This document shows, piece after piece, positions 6,693 through 9,172 of a stretch of DNA of 9,172 bases. The number at the start of each line of letters is the position of its first letter. Within the stretch, counting starts at the first letter, position 1. Source of the stretch: Planctomycetaceae bacterium (GTDB lineage Bacteria > Planctomycetota > Planctomycetia > Pirellulales > UBA1268); assembly GCA_030616935.1 (NCBI GenBank), contig JAUWWJ010000042.1:1-9172 (forward strand), written 5' to 3'. The notes under the pieces are model-generated. The model searched no databases. It was given only the letters and a program-made list of their open reading frames with translations, and was not told the origin of the DNA. The position numbers and the translations under genes are program-made.

Positions 6693-7520
6693 TTGATTAC
6701 ACCAAAGTGGCTTCGAGCCTGCCGAATACAGTTTGAACATCTTACCTGCGGAGATGATGCTATCACGACCGAAGCAATCCAAAATGTTGATAAGAGTGGG
6801 AGCAAAGTCCAAGGCATGTATGCCGAAATCGCCCCGCTGTACGACTTTGTCAATCGAATGATATCAGGTGGGATCGATATGTGGTGGAGAAGAATCACTG
6901 TCAAACGTGCGCCCCCGCCTCCTGAAGGCTCAATTTTAGATGTGTGCACTGGAACTGGTGATTTGGCACTTACGTACGCAGCAAGAGCAGCGTCACAGGT
7001 CCGTGTGGTTGGTAGTGATTTTTGCAAACCAATGCTCGACCGTGGGATCGAAAAGTCTGCAGCACGCAATGTACCAGTCGAATGGATTGAAGCCGATGCT
7101 ATGGACCTACCATTCCCGGATTCATCATTCGATCTTGTGACCGTTGCTTTTGGATTACGTAACATTGCTGAAACGGATCGAGGCCTCGCTGAGATGGCTC
7201 GCGTGTGCAAGCCAGGTTGACGCCTAGCGATCCTTGAATTCTCATTGCCAAAAAATTGGGTCATCCGAAAAAGCTATTTATGGTATTTCAGAAATGTCCT
7301 ACCGAGGATTGGAAACACCATTGCTCACAACCACTCCGACGCCTACACCTACCTGAACCAGAGTGTCGAAGAGTTTCCGTCTGGTGAAGCTCTTGCTACC
7401 CTCATAAAAAAAGCTGGCTTTGCCCGTGTTGATCAGTTTCCTCTCACCCTTGGAATAGCTACGCTTTCAATTGCAACAAAAACTGAACGTTCTGAACAAA
7501 ACGAGATTACTGACGAATGA
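6693..7520 (+). pseudogene. ubiE: UbiE/MenG-family quinone C-methyltransferase interrupted by an in-frame TGA
   Basis: The frame encodes a UbiE/COQ5-type SAM-dependent methyltransferase, which C-methylates the quinone ring (demethylmenaquinone to menaquinone if the pathway is the futalosine one). Landmarks: VDKSGSKVQGMYAEIAPLYD (32-51), SAM motif I LDVCTGTGDLAL (82-93), VGSDFCKPML (106-115), EADAMDLPFPDSSFDLV (133-149), AFGLRN (152-157) and ARVCKPG (169-175). Codon 176 (7218-7220) is TGA where the family has glycine (KPGGR), then RLAILEFSLP and the full C-terminal part, including YTYLNQSVEEFP, continue in the same frame to TGA at 7518-7520. One change from GGA would explain it. The first piece ends before the last strands of the Rossmann fold, so it is unlikely to work alone. 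The only usual start codon in frame before the conserved core is TTG 6693, without a Shine-Dalgarno, so the start is uncertain. UbiX follows by an ATGA overlap. A sequence error is a real alternative to a pseudogene. Confidence 0.88.
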
Positions 7521-8128
7521 GCACTTCTTCTCACCACCCCATCGTTCTAGGAGTCACAGGTGCCTCAGGAGCGATTTATTCACGCCGGCTCCTGCACGTG
7601 CTTCTCGATACAAACTGCGACGTCCACCTCTCAGTGAGCCCTTCTGGTAAAGCAGTGTTCGAGCAAGAACTCAGCGAGTCACTCGATCTTGATAACTTTT
7701 CCGTTGACCAATTTCTCGGAACCGCGACGCCCTTGTCTGGTCGCCTCACGTACCATCACTACAAAAACCTTATGGCACCAATTGCGAGCGGTTCATTCCT
7801 GACAAGCGCAATGGTCATTTGTCCATGTAGCGGGAGCACGCTCTCCGCTGTTACTCATGCAATGGGTGACAATCTTATTCACAGAGCCGCTGAAGTACAT
7901 TTGAAGGAACGGCGAAAACTTGTTGTTGTGCCACGCGAGAGCCCTCTTTCGCTCCCACAACTAAAAAACATGCAGGCCATTCACGAAGCCGGAGCCGTTG
8001 TTCTGCCTGCTTCACCAGGCTTTTACCACAACCCGGAAACCATTGATGATCTTGTCGATTTTGTTGTGTCCCGTATTTGCGACCAACTGAACATTACGAA
8101 TGAACTTGTTGGCCGCTGGGGACATTGA
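7517..8128 (+). CDS. ubiX: UbiX-family flavin prenyltransferase
   Basis: This 203-residue protein transfers dimethylallyl phosphate to FMN to make prenylated FMN, the cofactor of UbiD-type decarboxylases. It does not itself decarboxylate. Motifs: VLGVTGASGAIYSRRLL (10-26) for FMN phosphate binding, APIASGSF (87-94), ICPCSGSTLSAVTHAMGDNL (101-120), RAAEVHLKERRKLVVVPRES (123-142), and PASPGFYHNPET (164-175). All sit where expected and the length is typical. The ATG overlaps the ubiE stop as ATGA, suggesting translational coupling, and the UbiA-like gene follows almost immediately. In futalosine-pathway bacteria this role (MqnM) supports decarboxylation of prenylated 1,4-dihydroxy-6-naphthoate by MqnL, whose gene is not in this window. 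Stop is TGA. Confidence 0.95.
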   Translation: MSTSSHHPIVLGVTGASGAIYSRRLLHVLLDTNCDVHLSVSPSGKAVFEQELSESLDLDNFSVDQFLGTATPLSGRLTYHHYKNLMAPIASGSFLTSAMVICPCSGSTLSAVTHAMGDNLIHRAAEVHLKERRKLVVVPRESPLSLPQLKNMQAIHEAGAVVLPASPGFYHNPETIDDLVDFVVSRICDQLNITNELVGRWGH

Positions 8129-8133
8129 AATCT

Positions 8134-9048
8134 ATGGCGGCGACACTTCGCACATACCTTGAGCTTGTTCGATTCTCTCATACCATTTTTGCGATGCCTT
8201 TTGCAATTATGTCTGGAATGATCGCAGGCCATCTTGATCTAGCCGACAACCCACACCTCTCATCATTGCACTGGCTGAAACTTGCTGTCGGTATCGTTGT
8301 CTGCATGGCTACCGCTCGTACAGCGGCTATGGCGTTTAATCGACTTGTGGATAGGGAAATAGACGCCCGCAACCCCCGTACTGCGAATCGCCACCTGCCG
8401 AAAGGTCTCCTTTCCGTGAGTGACGTTCAAAAATTGGTCTATTTGTCTTCAGTGCTATTTGTAGCATCAACCTTGCTATTTCTTCCAAACTGGCTGCCAG
8501 TCGCTCTCTCCTTGCCGGTGTTAGCATGGCTCTTGGGGTACAGCTATACAAAGCGTTTCACTCCATTTGCACACGTGTGGCTCGGTGCGGCACTTGGGCT
8601 GACTCCACTAGCCGCTTGGATCGCGGTGCGTGGTTCTGCAGTACTTGATAATCCTTCAGATATCGTCCCTGCATTCGTTCTGGCCATAGCCGTTACTGCG
8701 TGGGTTGCAGGCTTTGACACGATTTACGCGTGTCGAGATGCGGCGTTCGACACCAACGAAAACCTGCAAAGCCTGCCCTCTCGGTTTGGAATCAAAGGGG
8801 CTCTCTATATTTCAGGTCTTTTTCACTTTTTCGCGGTTGCGTCTCTCTTGGCACTGCCACAAACGACCCCTCTTGTTGGTAGCTACACCACATGGACCGT
8901 ATGCGGGATCGCCGTACTGCTTATCGTTGAACACCTCCTGGTGAGTTCACGAGACCTTTCGCGTGTAAATCAAGCTTTTTTTACGGTAAACGCGGTCATT
9001 GGCCTCGTTCTCCTCGCTGGAATCAGCGCTGATCTTTGGCTGGCATAA
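8134..9048 (+). CDS. mqnP: UbiA-family prenyltransferase (MqnP-like)
   Basis: This integral membrane prenyltransferase has 304 residues from ATG 8134 and about eight to nine hydrophobic segments. It attaches a polyprenyl chain to an aromatic acid. In this numbering the first Asp-rich motif is NRLVDREIDARNPRT (69-83; N69, D73, D77) and the second is FDTIYACRDAAFD (194-206; D195, D202, D206) followed by LQSLPSRFG. The MAFNRLVDR-type motif and YACRDAAFD resemble the UbiA-like proteins that go with the futalosine pathway, where MqnP prenylates 1,4-dihydroxy-6-naphthoate; 4-hydroxybenzoate prenyltransferase (UbiA) is the alternative. The frame can also start at TTG 8125, which overlaps the ubiX stop as TTGA and would add three residues; ATG 8134 with GGGGA at 8118-8122 upstream is preferred. 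UbiX just upstream supports a quinone role. Stop is TAA. Confidence 0.92.
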   Translation: MAATLRTYLELVRFSHTIFAMPFAIMSGMIAGHLDLADNPHLSSLHWLKLAVGIVVCMATARTAAMAFNRLVDREIDARNPRTANRHLPKGLLSVSDVQKLVYLSSVLFVASTLLFLPNWLPVALSLPVLAWLLGYSYTKRFTPFAHVWLGAALGLTPLAAWIAVRGSAVLDNPSDIVPAFVLAIAVTAWVAGFDTIYACRDAAFDTNENLQSLPSRFGIKGALYISGLFHFFAVASLLALPQTTPLVGSYTTWTVCGIAVLLIVEHLLVSSRDLSRVNQAFFTVNAVIGLVLLAGISADLWLA

Positions 9049-9127
9049 ATTAATCAGTTGTTTTTTTCCCTCGTTTGCGGTTTCATCTCTACCTATAAAA
9101 AGAATTTTGGTCCCTAGGGAGTCACGC
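9049..9127 (+). promoter_or_regulatory. Spacer before the last gene, with a strong Shine-Dalgarno and a T-tract
   Basis: AGGGAG at 9116-9121, six bases before the ATG at 9128, is the best ribosome binding site in the window. A run of seven T (9061-9067) follows the prenyltransferase stop but has no GC-rich stem before it, so it is not a standard terminator. TATAAA (9094-9099) could be a -10 box, but only a poor -35 match (TCGTTT, 9071-9076) lies 17 bases upstream. Confidence 0.4.
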
Positions 9128-9172
9128 ATGATATCAGCAACTCGGCAATCACTTCATTCAATTCGTGAAAAA
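9128..9172 (+). CDS. Start of an unidentified gene (partial, cut by right edge)
   Basis: An open frame begins at ATG 9128 behind a strong AGGGAG ribosome binding site and continues to the end of the window. Only 15 residues are visible (MISATRQSLHSIREK), too few to identify. The context after ubiE-ubiX-mqnP makes a menaquinone gene reasonable. The short LHSIREK stretch would suit the N-terminus of a radical SAM futalosine enzyme (MqnE or MqnC type), but that is a guess from context and a few residues. Confidence 0.5.
   Translation, partial: MISATRQSLHSIREK

Noticed and set aside
7218..7220. TGA in ubiE read as glycine (as in SR1/Gracilibacteria) or as selenocysteine
   Set aside because: Several genes here end in TGA, including glyS and ubiX, and the position is a family glycine rather than cysteine. 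No SECIS-like hairpin stood out just after it.
6689..7264. 191-codon minus-strand open frame opposite ubiE
   Set aside because: It is antisense to clear UbiE homology, rich in Ser, Arg and Thr, with no family features.
9049..9075. Rho-independent terminator after the prenyltransferase
   Set aside because: A T-run is present but there is no GC-rich inverted repeat before it.

Overview
The window is a gene-dense piece of an ordinary bacterial chromosome, close to half G+C by eye. It carries eight recognisable housekeeping or metabolic genes, one small conserved gene of uncertain function, and the first codons of a tenth gene. The gene set combines a his pair, an archaeal/eukaryotic-type alpha2 glycyl-tRNA synthetase, ComB, a xylose-isomerase-like TIM barrel, and a UbiE/UbiX/UbiA-like menaquinone cluster. 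This would fit a planctomycete, probably of the Pirellulales type. That placement is inferred from gene content and protein style; no rRNA or other marker is present.

Layout, left to right. Positions 1-2392 (minus strand) hold hisD followed by hisC, with hisC running off the left edge. Positions 2393-2617 are a divergent intergenic region. Positions 2618-3331 (plus) hold a transglutaminase-like conserved protein whose 3' end overlaps the convergent neighbour by 68 bp. Positions 3264-6687 (minus) hold comB, glyS and a sugar phosphate isomerase/epimerase-like gene, in that transcriptional order; the last two overlap by four bases (GTGA). Positions 6693-9048 (plus) hold ubiE/menG, ubiX and a UbiA-family prenyltransferase. 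UbiE and ubiX overlap by four bases (ATGA), and ubiX and the prenyltransferase are nearly contiguous. A new gene with a good Shine-Dalgarno sequence starts at 9128 and runs off the right edge.

The hisD-hisC pair makes histidine. The ubiE-ubiX-ubiA set looks like the late steps of quinone synthesis: prenylation, prenyl-FMN supply for a UbiD-type decarboxylase, and C-methylation. No men genes are visible, so the futalosine route to menaquinone is the likely setting.

The main anomaly is ubiE. A TGA codon replaces the second glycine of its conserved KPGG motif, and homology continues without interruption on the same frame after it. At least five other genes in the window end in TGA, so simple recoding is unlikely; a nonsense mutation or a one-base sequence error fits better. 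UbiE also lacks a convincing start codon and lies only 5 bp from the divergent comB. I found no mobile element, CRISPR array, RNA gene or clearly new multi-gene system.
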